A stretch of DNA of 8,387 nucleotides. It comes from Desulfovibrio sp. (lineage in GTDB: Bacteria > Desulfobacterota > Desulfovibrionia > Desulfovibrionales > Desulfovibrionaceae). The translations under genes and the position numbers were made by a program. The DNA lies in the NCBI GenBank assembly GCA_020217165.1, contig JAIWOE010000160.1:1-8387 (forward strand), given 5' to 3'. This document shows positions 1 through 7,396 of this stretch, piece after piece. Within the stretch, counting starts at the first letter, position 1. Each line of letters begins with the position of its first letter. The notes under the pieces are model-generated. The model saw only the letters and a list, made by a program, of their open reading frames with translations, did no database searches and had not been told where the DNA came from.

Positions 1-2
1 TC

Positions 3-662
3 TCCCAGCCCGGCGCCTTTGTCTTGGTGGGCATGGCGGCATTCTTTGCGGGGGTGGCCAAGTCCCCCATCGGGCCCATCCTGATGGTCTGCGAGCTCAC
101 CCAGGGCTACGGCCTGCTGGCGCCCCTCATGCTCTCCTCGGCCCTGTGCCTGGTGTTCAACCGCAAGGTGCATCTGTACGAGAACCAGGTGGCCAACAAG
201 TTCGAGTCCCCGGCCCATCGCACCGACGCCACCATCAACATCCTGGAGCAGCTGCGGGTGGAGGACCACTTTGCCCCCGGCCCGGTGGTGGTGCTGGAGG
301 AGCACGTCACCCTCAAGGGATTGACGGACATCATCAGCCATACCAACCAGTTCTGCTTTCCCGTGCGCAACGAGGCCGGCGGCATCAAGGGCCTGTTGAG
401 CATGGACGACGTACGCCGCGTACTCTTTGAGGATTCCCTCTTCGACCTGGTGCTGGTGCGCGATCTGCCCACGCGGCCCGTGCCGATCCTGACCCCCGAG
501 GACGACCTGTACACCGCCCTGCTGGCCTTCGTGGGCCACAACGTGAGCCAGATTCCCGTGGTGCCGGCCGGCAACGGCGGGGCCATCCTGGGGCTCATCA
601 ACCGCGAGGACGTCTTTGCCGCCTACAACCAGGCCATCCGGAAGGTGCGCGAAGAGGGGTGA
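3..662 (+). CDS. ClC-family chloride channel/transporter with tandem CBS domains, 3' part
   Basis: This is the C-terminal part of a voltage-gated-type ClC anion channel or H+/Cl- antiporter of the inner membrane. The frame is open to the left edge, so the start and most of the membrane domain are missing; TTG or ATG codons near 24-33 are internal. The first ~55 residues show late ClC membrane segments: GMAAFFAGVAKSPIGP, then the conserved Glu in MVCELTQGYG, then a hydrophobic stretch LLAPLMLSSALCLVF. A linker (VHLYENQVANKFESPAH) typical of bacterial ClC-CBS proteins follows. Two CBS domains come next, at roughly bases 260-430 (ending GLLSMDDVRRVLF) and 450-640 (ending LGLINREDVFAAYNQ). In this family CBS pairs bind adenine nucleotides and tune gating; that role is known for the family and not shown here. 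The TGA stop lies 7 bp from the stop of the convergent aldolase gene. Family assignment is firm, but ion selectivity cannot be judged without the pore. Confidence 0.93.
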   Translation, partial: SQPGAFVLVGMAAFFAGVAKSPIGPILMVCELTQGYGLLAPLMLSSALCLVFNRKVHLYENQVANKFESPAHRTDATINILEQLRVEDHFAPGPVVVLEEHVTLKGLTDIISHTNQFCFPVRNEAGGIKGLLSMDDVRRVLFEDSLFDLVLVRDLPTRPVPILTPEDDLYTALLAFVGHNVSQIPVVPAGNGGAILGLINREDVFAAYNQAIRKVREEG

Positions 663-669
663 TTTCCCT

Positions 670-1443
670 TCAGCAGCCGATGGCGTCCGGGCCGTGGACC
701 ACGGCGGCCACCATCTCCAGGGCGCGGATGGGATCTGGATGCTGGAAGATGTTCCGGCCCACGCAGGCGCCCATGACGCCGCACTCCAGGGCCACGTTCA
801 ACTCCACCAGAAACTGTTCGAAATCCTGTCGCGCCGGGCCGCCGGCCACCAGCACCGGCGCCGGGCAGGCCTCCACGGCGTCGGCAAAGGAGCGCGGGTC
901 CAGGGGCAGGGGGGTGCAGACGATGTCCGCGCCCAGCTCTCCACCCACACGGATGGCGTGGCCGATGAGGCTGGGATCGCGCTCGTTCACGATCTGCCCG
1001 CCGCGGGGGTAGATGACGGCCATGACCGGCAGCCCCAGCTGGTGGGCGTCCTCGCAGGCCGAGCCGAAGTCGGCCAGCATGCGGTCTTCCAGATCGTTGC
1101 CGATATTCAGGTGCACGCACACGGCGTCCGCCCCCACCCGCAGGGCCTCGGCCGCGCTGCAGACCAGGCTTTTCATGTACGTGGGCAGGCCGTGCTTGGT
1201 GCCGGCGGAAAGCTGCACCACCACCTGCACGTCCGGAGCCAGCTTGGTGGCATAGGCCCGGGCCATGCCGCGGTTGAGCACCACGCCCTGCACCGGCCGG
1301 GTGCCGATTTCCTCCAGGAGCCGGGTCATGTGCATGAGCCCGGGCAGCATGCCATCGCTGGCGCCGTGGTCCAGGGTGAGCACGAACGCCCGCCTGCTGG
1401 GGGCGGTGAAGAATCGTTTGAGCCTGCGCATCACGCCGATCAT
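670..1443 (-). CDS. DeoC/FbaB-type class I aldolase, ADH-synthase-like, lacking the Schiff-base Lys
   Basis: This 257-aa cytoplasmic TIM-barrel protein resembles 2-amino-3,7-dideoxy-D-threo-hept-6-ulosonate synthase (ADHS, MJ0400 type) and archaeal class I fructose-bisphosphate aldolases. ADHS starts the alternative DKFP route to 3-dehydroquinate and aromatic amino acids. Visible family blocks: LDHGASDG (Asp25, His26), QLSAGT (78-82), GADAVCVHLNIGND (104-117), MAVIYPRG (141-148, Tyr145), VAGGP (199-203) and the phosphate-binding-side GRNIFQH (229-235). With a constant offset of 8, Asp25 and Tyr145 match MJ0400 Asp33 and Tyr153. The position of the Schiff-base Lys184 is Cys176 (TGC, bases 918-916) within GADIVCTPLP, where the family normally has VKT. 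The protein may be a divergent aldolase, a lyase using other chemistry, or a non-catalytic paralogue. ATG at 1443 was chosen because AAGGA sits 8 bases upstream; an in-frame ATG at 1431 is the alternative. It lies 47 bp downstream of the methyltransferase gene on the same strand, a likely operon. Confidence 0.88.
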   Translation of the reverse strand: MIGVMRRLKRFFTAPSRRAFVLTLDHGASDGMLPGLMHMTRLLEEIGTRPVQGVVLNRGMARAYATKLAPDVQVVVQLSAGTKHGLPTYMKSLVCSAAEALRVGADAVCVHLNIGNDLEDRMLADFGSACEDAHQLGLPVMAVIYPRGGQIVNERDPSLIGHAIRVGGELGADIVCTPLPLDPRSFADAVEACPAPVLVAGGPARQDFEQFLVELNVALECGVMGACVGRNIFQHPDPIRALEMVAAVVHGPDAIGC

Positions 1444-1490
1444 GAAGCCTATCCTTGCATAAGATGAACAATGCGGAACCTGAATACAGA

Positions 1491-2852
1491 CTACCGTCCG
1501 GTCCACAGGGCCCTGGCCCCCTTGGCATGCAGCCACCCCAGGGCCAGATCCTCGTACCACAGGGGGATGGCGCGTGTCTTGCCCTGGCCCGGCACATCCG
1601 CGGGCATTGCCAGACTCCGGCCCTCGAAGAGGCCGGCCAGGTCGGCCAGGGAGGCGGCCTGCAGGTGGGGGGTCGTTCCCCTCTGCCCTGCGCCCGGGGA
1701 GCTGCCTGGGGAGCTGCCCGGGCAGCGGGACCGGCGGGGGATCAGGCTCCAGGCGCGAGGATGCATCGTCAGTCCCTTGGGGGTCAAGCGGCCCACCGGC
1801 ACCCCCTGCCAGCGCAGGACCGCCGGCAGCCGGGTAAGGGCCAGGCGGGGCAGAAAGTGGCAGCTGCCGGAAAAATCATACACCTCGCCGTCCCAGGCGT
1901 CGGGGTCAGCGCCAGCGGCCTGCAGGATGGCGCGATCCACGGGCATGCCCGGCGGGGGCGCCGGACAATGTGGCGCCGACGGCGCATCCCCCGGCTTGGT
2001 GAAGCAGGCCAGGAAGAAGCCCTGGGCGCGGCTCTCCTCCCCGTCCACCAGCAGACAATCCCGCGGTCCGAAGGGAGGTTCGGGTGTCTTGAACACAAAT
2101 CCCGGCGGTGGTTCCACGGGGGCCAGGATCAGGGGCAGGTGCTCCAGGGCCCAGGCCACCTGGTGTTCGTTCTCCTCCACATTGGTGGTGCAGGTGGAAT
2201 AGACCAGCCGGCCGCCGGGGACCAGCAGCCGGGCAGCCTCCCGCAGCAGCAGGCGTTGCAGCCCCACCAGGGGGGCTACCTTGTCGCCCTTCCACAGGGC
2301 TGCCACCTTGGGATGCTTCTCCACGGTGCCCCAGCCGCTGCAGGGCGGGTCGCACTGGATATGGGTGAAGCTTCCCTCGGGCAAGGGCAGGGACTGGCCC
2401 TCGTGTCGGCACGTGACCACGTTGAGGCGCTGGGTTTCCAGCAGGGTGCGACGCAGGGTGGCCAGGCGTTCCGGATTGGGCTCGTTGGCCACCACGCAGC
2501 CGGCCGGCCCCACCAGATGGGAGAGCAGGCCGGTTTTGGAGCCGGGGCTGGAGCACATGTCCAGCACCATGGCCCCCGGGGGCGGATTGAGCACCACCGG
2601 CGGCAGCATGGAGGAGGCGTCCTGAATGTAAATTCTTCCAAAGCGCGCGGCCAGGGTACGGCCCAGGGGAATGGGCTCGGCCAGGGCGCGGGCAGCGATG
2701 GGATGCAGGGGCAGGGAGTCCCAGGCCAGCCCTTCGGCAGCCAGCAGGGACGCCACGGCCGGGTGGTCCTCCTGCGGACCCACCAGGCGGAAGGTGCGGC
2801 CGGGGGTGGTCGATTCGGGAGATGCATGGTGTTTCATGGTTCCCCGTGCCAT
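1491..2852 (-). CDS. RsmB/RsmF-type RNA (cytosine-5) methyltransferase
   Basis: This is a SAM-dependent RNA m5C methyltransferase of the RsmB/RsmF/NSUN family, most likely acting on rRNA in the cytoplasm. With the start used here it has 453 aa. Residues 20-90 form the N-terminal RNA-binding part typical of the family (RIYIQDASSMLP). The Rossmann core follows: SAM-binding motif I VLDMCSSPGSKT (96-107), acidic ANEPNPER (122-129), motif IV CDPPCSGWG (167-175, Cys171 for product release) and motif VI YSTCTTNVEENE (218-229, Cys221 the nucleophile). A C-terminal RsmF-like/PUA-like region covers about 340-453 (QGVPVGRLTPKGLTMHPRA). A Ser/Gly/Pro-rich insert sits near 377-392. All catalytic residues are present. 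The exact target base cannot be told from sequence. The start is uncertain: ATG 2852 has AAGAAGG 12 bases upstream, ATG 2837 has GGGGA only 3 bases upstream, and TTG 2891 is also open. It is first in a probable two-gene operon with the aldolase. Confidence 0.92.
   Translation of the reverse strand: MARGTMKHHASPESTTPGRTFRLVGPQEDHPAVASLLAAEGLAWDSLPLHPIAARALAEPIPLGRTLAARFGRIYIQDASSMLPPVVLNPPPGAMVLDMCSSPGSKTGLLSHLVGPAGCVVANEPNPERLATLRRTLLETQRLNVVTCRHEGQSLPLPEGSFTHIQCDPPCSGWGTVEKHPKVAALWKGDKVAPLVGLQRLLLREAARLLVPGGRLVYSTCTTNVEENEHQVAWALEHLPLILAPVEPPPGFVFKTPEPPFGPRDCLLVDGEESRAQGFFLACFTKPGDAPSAPHCPAPPPGMPVDRAILQAAGADPDAWDGEVYDFSGSCHFLPRLALTRLPAVLRWQGVPVGRLTPKGLTMHPRAWSLIPRRSRCPGSSPGSSPGAGQRGTTPHLQAASLADLAGLFEGRSLAMPADVPGQGKTRAIPLWYEDLALGWLHAKGARALWTGR
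1696..1726. repeat. 12-bp tandem duplication with an overlapping 14-bp palindrome
   Basis: GGGGAGCTGCC followed by T or C occurs twice in tandem at 1696-1719. A perfect palindrome, GCTGCCCGGGCAGC, overlaps it at 1713-1726. On the minus strand this encodes the repeated Gly-Ser-Ser-Pro linker of the methyltransferase, in frame. It is probably a replication-slippage product tolerated in a flexible linker, and no regulatory role is implied. Confidence 0.6.
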
Positions 2853-3042
2853 GACCGGCGGCCGCCTTCTTGTCAATTCTTCACATTTCAAACAGCCATC
2901 CTTGCCACATCGTAACCTGCACGGCGGGTTTGCCTCTGGACGGCGGCGCGTGGATGGACTATTGCGCTTTCATAGCCAGCTGCTTCGTTTACGTGAGCAA
3001 CCAACCTTTTTTCGCTTTGATTCGTCTTCGCAAGGAGCCTCT
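2853..3042. promoter_or_regulatory. Divergent intergenic region, presumed promoters for both flanking genes
   Basis: About 190 bp separate the divergent methyltransferase (-) and FG-GAP (+) genes, so promoters for both should lie here. The stretch is less GC-rich than its surroundings, notably 2990-3030. A strong ribosome binding site, AAGGAG at 3032-3037, lies 5 bases before the ATG at 3043 and fixes that start. I could not find a -35/-10 pair with good spacing on either strand, and no clear operator or riboswitch structure is visible. The call rests on gene arrangement only. Confidence 0.4.
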
Positions 3043-4788
3043 ATGCGACTGCTTCAGCGTCTGGCAGGGCTGTTCATCCTCATGATGTGCGGCGCCGTGT
3101 TCGCCCCCGGTGTACAGGCCGCGGAAAAAACTTACGCCGTGCTGCCATTTTCCGTGAACGGTCCCCAGGAATACCAGTACCTCTCCAAGGGGCTGCAGGA
3201 CATGCTTTCCTCCCGGCTGTACTGGAAGGACAATGCCCGCCCCATGGCGCAACTGCCGGCGGATCTTCCCCCGGCCAAGGACCTTTCTCCGGAAAAGGGC
3301 CGTGAACTCCTGGCCCGGCTGCGGGCCGACGTGCTGGTGTGGGGCAGCGTGACCGTGATGGGTAACGATGCCAGCATCGACCTGCGCGTGGTGGACGCCA
3401 AGGGCGGCAGCTGGCCCCAGAGCGGCACCGTGAAGCTGGACAACCTCATCCCTTCCCTGGAAAACATTTCCCGCAAGCTCAGCGCCGAGGCCTTCGGGCG
3501 CACGTCCTCGCCGGCGCCTGCGACCGGGACCGCGGGGGCCCCGGCTGGCGGCGGGGGCGGCAAGGGCGAGATGGTCAACGCCATGAACCCGGCCCTGGTG
3601 CACAACGAGGCCGATCAGAACAAGCAGTTCTTCCTCAATCCCCAGTTCCGTTACGCCGGGGACGCCCAGTCCGAAGGCCGCATGCGCTCCCAGAGCCTAC
3701 CCTTTGCCTCCGTGGGCATGATAGCCGACGACTTCAACGGCGACGGCCGGCGGGATTGCGCCATCATCGATGACACCCGCGTCTACGCCTACCGCTTCGA
3801 CACGGACATGACCCTGCGCCAGGTGGCCGTGTATCAGGCTCCCGTGAGCCTGCAGAACCTGCGCATCAGCGCCATCGACCTCAATGGCGACGGCCGCAAG
3901 GAAATCGTCGTCAGCGCCGTGCGCATCACCTCCGCCGGCAACCGCGACAAGTACGAAAAATACGAGCCCCGAAGCTACGTCTTGAGTTTCGATGGCCAGA
4001 AGTTCACCCTGCTCAAGCACGACATCAAGTACTTCCTCAGCGTCATCAACACGCCGCCCCGCTTTGAACCCAAGCTCTACGCCCAAAAGCAGGGCCGTCA
4101 GAAGCTCTTCGAAAAGGGCATCTACGAGGCCATCCCCACCGCCACGGGCTTTGACCTCGGCCCGCGGCTCTTCGCGCCGGATCAGGCCAACGTCTTCAAT
4201 TTGGGATACCTGCCCCAGCCCGATGGCTACAAGATCCTGGTGGTGGACAAGGACGACTATATTCTGGTGTTCACTGACACCGGCGAACGCCAGGCTCGCA
4301 CGGACAAGCCGTACTTCGGTTCCTTCGTAGGCATGTTCGAGGACATGATGCCCGAAGGCTTCGAAGACGAAGTGCTCATGCGCGATAAGTATTATATCCC
4401 CATGCGCCTGACAACCTTCAACATCGACGGTGACGATCGCCACGAACTGCTGGTGAACCGGCCCATTTCCATGGCCGCCCAGTTCTTCCAGCGCTACCGC
4501 TACTTCCCCCAGGGAGAAATCCACTCCCTGTACTGGGACGGCGTAGGTTTGAACCTGGTGTGGAAAACCCGTAGCATCAAGGGCTCGGTGGTGGATTACG
4601 GCGTGGCGGACATCAACAACGATGGCATCACCGACCTGTATGTGCTGGTGAACACCCATCCCGGCGCCCTGGGCATCCAGAACCGCAAATCCATCGTGCT
4701 GGTGTACCCCCTGGACCTGTCCAGCACCAGCACCACCGTGGGCCAGGAGTTTACCGACGAGCCTGTCAGCCGGCTTCATCAGGAGTAG
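3043..4788 (+). CDS. Exported FG-GAP/VCBS-repeat protein with TolB/FlgO-like N-terminal domain
   Basis: This 581-aa protein starts with a Sec signal peptide: MRLLQRL, a hydrophobic core to about residue 23, and likely cleavage after VQA at 26. It is therefore periplasmic or surface-exposed; no lipobox Cys is present at the cleavage site. Residues 29-150 (YAVLPFSVNGPQEYQYLSKGL, then ADVLVWGSVTVMG and IDLRVVDAKGG) resemble the small alpha/beta domain of TolB-N/FlgO/CsgG-type envelope proteins. A Pro/Ala/Gly linker (155-175) leads to a probable beta-propeller with four calcium-type repeats: D230-N232-D234-G-D238, D279-N281-D283-G-E287, N460-D462-D464-E468, and D523-N525-D527-G-D531. The function is unknown; FG-GAP folds usually serve in adhesion or protein binding. 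The gene stands alone, with its own ribosome binding site and its own terminator 12 bp after the TAG stop. In-frame codons upstream of 3043 run through the intergenic region and are not used. Confidence 0.88.
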   Translation: MRLLQRLAGLFILMMCGAVFAPGVQAAEKTYAVLPFSVNGPQEYQYLSKGLQDMLSSRLYWKDNARPMAQLPADLPPAKDLSPEKGRELLARLRADVLVWGSVTVMGNDASIDLRVVDAKGGSWPQSGTVKLDNLIPSLENISRKLSAEAFGRTSSPAPATGTAGAPAGGGGGKGEMVNAMNPALVHNEADQNKQFFLNPQFRYAGDAQSEGRMRSQSLPFASVGMIADDFNGDGRRDCAIIDDTRVYAYRFDTDMTLRQVAVYQAPVSLQNLRISAIDLNGDGRKEIVVSAVRITSAGNRDKYEKYEPRSYVLSFDGQKFTLLKHDIKYFLSVINTPPRFEPKLYAQKQGRQKLFEKGIYEAIPTATGFDLGPRLFAPDQANVFNLGYLPQPDGYKILVVDKDDYILVFTDTGERQARTDKPYFGSFVGMFEDMMPEGFEDEVLMRDKYYIPMRLTTFNIDGDDRHELLVNRPISMAAQFFQRYRYFPQGEIHSLYWDGVGLNLVWKTRSIKGSVVDYGVADINNDGITDLYVLVNTHPGALGIQNRKSIVLVYPLDLSSTSTTVGQEFTDEPVSRLHQE

Positions 4789-4800
4789 TTTCCGACAACC

Positions 4801-4828
4801 AGCGCCCCTTCGGGGGCGCTTTTTTTTT
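4801..4828 (+). terminator. Rho-independent terminator of the FG-GAP gene
   Basis: A perfect 8-bp stem AGCGCCCC/GGGGCGCT closes on a stable TTCG tetraloop (4809-4812) and is followed by an unbroken T-run at 4820-4828. It begins 12 bp after the TAG stop at 4788. It should insulate the FG-GAP transcript from the acetyltransferase and liv genes downstream. Confidence 0.95.
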
Positions 4829-4839
4829 GCGGTACCTCC

Positions 4840-5474
4840 ATGGACGGACCAGACCCCCGCCTTGTGCACCCCCTGCCAGGTATCACCCGGCTTTGCTTTC
4901 TCAACAACGTCGTCGCCCACCCTCAAATCGAGGTGGGCGACTACACCTATTATGACGATCCCGACGGCCCCGACCAGTTCCAGCACCGCAACGTGTTGTA
5001 CCTTCTGATTTTATTGGCGACAGGCTGATCATTGGCCGCTGGTGCGCCATCGGAGCCAAGGCCACCTTTCTCATGAACGGCGGTCAGCACTGCATGGCGG
5101 GCTTTTCCACCTATCCCTTTCATATTTTTGGGCAAGGCTGGGAGCATGCCGCCCCGGCGCCACAGGAGCCCGCAGGCAAGGGCGATACCGTGGTGGGCCA
5201 TGATGTCTGGATTGGGTACGAGGCCACCATCCTGCCCGGGGTGCGCATCGGCCATGGCGCGGTGGTGGGGGCCAAGGCCCTGGTGAGCCGCGACGTGCCA
5301 CCCTACACCGTGGTGGCCGGCAATCCGGCCCGCCCGGTATACCAGCGATTTCCCGACGCCACCATCCAGGAATTGCTGCACATCGCCTGGTGGGACTGGG
5401 ATGCGCAAAAAGTCACCCGCAATCGTGCCGCCATCGCCGGTGCGGACCTTGACGCCTTGCGCCGCGCCGTCTAA
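4840..5474 (+). pseudogene. Vat/CatB-type xenobiotic O-acetyltransferase, broken by a -1 frameshift
   Basis: Two frames join into one 211-aa protein of the left-handed-beta-helix acetyltransferase family (streptogramin Vat, chloramphenicol CatB and relatives), which moves acetyl from acetyl-CoA to a hydroxyl. Frame one (4840-5001) gives MDGPDPRLVHPLPG, then [18 protein letters not shown] and NVLY. It then reads to a TGA at 5026-5028. The second frame resumes at 5007 with [28 protein letters not shown], then [35 protein letters not shown] and [12 protein letters not shown], ending at TAA 5472-5474. Only 5 bases (5002-5006) lie where two codons belong, so one base is missing. The catalytic His is kept (restored residue 84, codon 5088-5090), as are the hexapeptide repeats and the WWDW block. 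The 11 bases between the terminator and the ATG hold no Shine-Dalgarno sequence. The break may be a real inactivation or a sequencing/assembly error; the intact remainder favours a recent event or an error. Substrate is unknown, and resistance should not be assumed. Confidence 0.85.
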
Positions 5475-5486
5475 TCCCTGCGGGAC

Positions 5487-6359
5487 ATGTTCAGCCTCTA
5501 TCTTGCACAAGCAGTCACCTCGGGCCTGGCCCTGGGGGCGGTCTACGGCCTCATGGCCCTGGGCTTCTGCCTCATTTACAATGCCTCGCGGCTCATCAAC
5601 TTTGCCCAGGGCGAGCTGCTGCTGCTTTCCGGCCTGGGTATCCTATCCCTTGTCCAGGCCCTGAACCTGCATTGGACCCTGGGCATCCTGGCCGCCTGCC
5701 TGTGGGGGTTTGTGCTGGGGCTGTTCCTGTACGCCACCACCCTGGGCCTGACCATGCGCGCCCACCCCCTGCGGCAGCTCATGCTCACCGTGGCCGCCAG
5801 CCTCATCTGGCAGGGCCTGGCCATCCTGGTCTGGGGCAAGCAGCCCCACGTGCTGCCGCGCATGGCCCCCATGCCAGACCTGCGCCTGGGACCCATGTAT
5901 TTTTCCCAGGACACGGTCACGGCCATGGTGGTCTCCCTGGCGGCGGGCGGGCTGTTGCATCTGTTTTTGCGCCACACCCGCACGGGCACGGCGGTGCGGG
6001 CCGTCTCCATGCATTCCCTGGCGGCCACGCTGCAAGGGGTCAATCCCATCCGGACCTACGCCATCTGTTTTGCCCTGTCCGGCACCCTGGCCGCCCTGGC
6101 CGCCATGTGCGTGGGGCCCCAGACCATGCTGCGGCATGACATGGGGTTTGCCGTGGGGCTCAAGGGCTTTGTGGCCGCCACCGTGGGGGGCTACTCTTCC
6201 CTGGGCCGGGTCTTTTTGGGCGGCATTTTCCTGGGCGTGCTGGAAGCTGGTCTGGTGCTCGCCTTCAACAACGAACTCAAGGAAGCACTGACGTTCCTGC
6301 TGCTCATTGCGCTGCTGGTGGTCATGCCATTGGGGGAAAAGCATGCCCATGCCCGATAA
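5487..6359 (+). CDS. livH: Branched-chain amino acid ABC transporter permease, LivH family
   Basis: This 290-aa inner-membrane permease is one half of the channel of a HAAT-type importer (leucine/isoleucine/valine or related substrates). The N-terminus shows the LivH hallmark, ALGAVYGLMALGFCLIYNASRLINFAQGEL (about residues 16-45). Further hydrophobic segments follow near 48-66, 68-88, 97-115, 140-160, 188-210, 215-245 and 250-285. The cytoplasmic coupling loop is visible as RTGTAVRAVSMHSLAATLQGVNPIRTYAICFALSG (about 168-202). The C-terminal GLKGFVAATVGGYSSLGRVFLGGIFLGVLEA is also typical. Length is normal. ATG 5487 begins 12 bp after the acetyltransferase stop with only a weak CGGGA upstream, so translation may partly depend on ribosomes arriving from upstream. 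Its 3' end overlaps livM by 17 bases. The true substrate could be another amino acid, amide or urea. Confidence 0.94.
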   Translation: MFSLYLAQAVTSGLALGAVYGLMALGFCLIYNASRLINFAQGELLLLSGLGILSLVQALNLHWTLGILAACLWGFVLGLFLYATTLGLTMRAHPLRQLMLTVAASLIWQGLAILVWGKQPHVLPRMAPMPDLRLGPMYFSQDTVTAMVVSLAAGGLLHLFLRHTRTGTAVRAVSMHSLAATLQGVNPIRTYAICFALSGTLAALAAMCVGPQTMLRHDMGFAVGLKGFVAATVGGYSSLGRVFLGGIFLGVLEAGLVLAFNNELKEALTFLLLIALLVVMPLGEKHAHAR

Positions 6360-7338
6360 CCCGCGCCCGGCCGGCGTCTTTTCCCAGGGACGAGGCTGGA
6401 GCTTTGCGGGATTCTTCGGCGTGCTGGCCGCCGTGGGCCTGCTGGCGCCTTCCTACGAGCTGCTGGCCGTGAACCAGCACCTGCTGCTGTGCCTGAACGT
6501 GCTGGCCCTCAATTTCTGTCTGGGGCTGGGCGGTCAGGTGTGCATGGCCCAGGGCGCGTTCTGCGGCATGGGGGCCTACCTGTCCGCCATGCTGCACCAA
6601 TACTATCCCGGCGGCAGCCTGTGGATTGTGCCGGCGGCGGCCCTGTGCACGGCGGCGGTGGGAGCGGCCGTCTCCCGCCCCCTGGAACAGCTGCATTCCG
6701 GCTTTCTGGCCATGGCCACGGTGGGGGTGCACAGCATTTTCATCAACGTGGTGCTGGCCTTCCCCCAGGTGACCGGTGGGGCCGAGGGCATGCTTTCGGC
6801 AGTGCCCCTGACCCTGCCCGGCGGGGTGACCCTCGGCGGGGACGGGTTCTACTTCCTCGCCTTTTCCGGGCTGCTCCTGGTGGGGGCGTTCATGTATGCC
6901 GCCCTGGAGAACTCCCGTCCCGGCCGGGCGTTGCTGGCCTGTCGGGAAGACCCCCTGGCCGCATCCTCCTGCGGCATCAACCGCCCTGCCATCCGCGCCC
7001 AGGCCTTTGCCCTTGGCGCGGCCCTGTCCTGCCTGGCCGGGAGCCTCTACGGACACTATGCCGGGTTCATCAGCCCTCGCCAGTTCGACCTTGGCCTTTC
7101 ACTCAAGACCCTTTTATATTTGGTGATTGGTGGGCAGGGCCGGCTGTTCTCCCCCCTGGTGGCCGTGGTGGTGCTGGAGACGCTTCTGAGCCGCCTGGAT
7201 TTTCTGGGCGATGCGCGGTCCCTGGTCCAGGGGCTGCTGCTGGCGGCGGCCCTGCTCATAGGCCCGGCCATGCGCGGCCACACGCCGCGCGCCCTCCTGC
7301 GGCGATGGCTTGGCAAGTCCCCGCCTTCCGTCGCCTAG
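6343..7338 (+). CDS. livM: Branched-chain amino acid ABC transporter permease, LivM family
   Basis: This 331-aa inner-membrane permease is the partner of LivH. After a short polar N-terminus, hydrophobic segments follow, with the LivM signature NVLALNFCLGLGGQVCMAQGAFCGMGAYLSAML at about residues 46-78. The coupling loop and following helix are clear: SRPGRALLACREDPLAASSCGINRPAIRAQAFALGAALSCLAGSLYGHYAGFISP (about 191-245). After that come FDLGLSLKTLLYLVIGGQG and a closing hydrophobic segment. ATG 6343 was chosen because GGGGGA lies about 6 bases upstream; ATG 6349 is an alternative, and further upstream codons lie inside livH. The 17-base overlap with livH points to translational coupling and equal synthesis of the two subunits. 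The usual GQxSLGQ-like segment appears here as GQVCMAQG, which keeps the pattern but is somewhat divergent. Confidence 0.94.
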   Translation: MPMPDNPRPAGVFSQGRGWSFAGFFGVLAAVGLLAPSYELLAVNQHLLLCLNVLALNFCLGLGGQVCMAQGAFCGMGAYLSAMLHQYYPGGSLWIVPAAALCTAAVGAAVSRPLEQLHSGFLAMATVGVHSIFINVVLAFPQVTGGAEGMLSAVPLTLPGGVTLGGDGFYFLAFSGLLLVGAFMYAALENSRPGRALLACREDPLAASSCGINRPAIRAQAFALGAALSCLAGSLYGHYAGFISPRQFDLGLSLKTLLYLVIGGQGRLFSPLVAVVVLETLLSRLDFLGDARSLVQGLLLAAALLIGPAMRGHTPRALLRRWLGKSPPSVA

Positions 7339-7396
7339 CCTTCCGGCGCGGCCTGTGGTAGGGAACCAGGATTCACCCTTCCAAGGAGATACGGCC

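Noticed and set aside
662..670. A shared bidirectional terminator between the convergent ClC and aldolase genes
   Set aside because: Only 7 bp separate the two stops and no hairpin with a T-run is present there.
2871..2876. TTGACA on the minus strand as a -35 box for the methyltransferase gene
   Set aside because: The hexamer 17 bases downstream (CATGGC) is not a -10 box, and transcription would begin inside the coding region.
616..2915. Long plus-strand open frames (616-1467 and 1455-2915) opposite the aldolase and methyltransferase
   Set aside because: They are antisense to genes with clear catalytic motifs, and their translations are His/Gly/Gln-rich with no family features.
3697..4986. 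429-codon minus-strand open frame opposite the FG-GAP gene
   Set aside because: It is antisense to a well-supported gene, has a low-complexity Val/His/Gly-rich composition and no recognisable domain. Such frames are expected in GC-rich DNA.
4990..5030. Programmed -1 ribosomal frameshift in the acetyltransferase
   Set aside because: No X-XXY-YYZ slippery heptamer is in the right frame around 4999-5025 and no stimulatory structure is apparent. Family members are normally encoded in a single frame.
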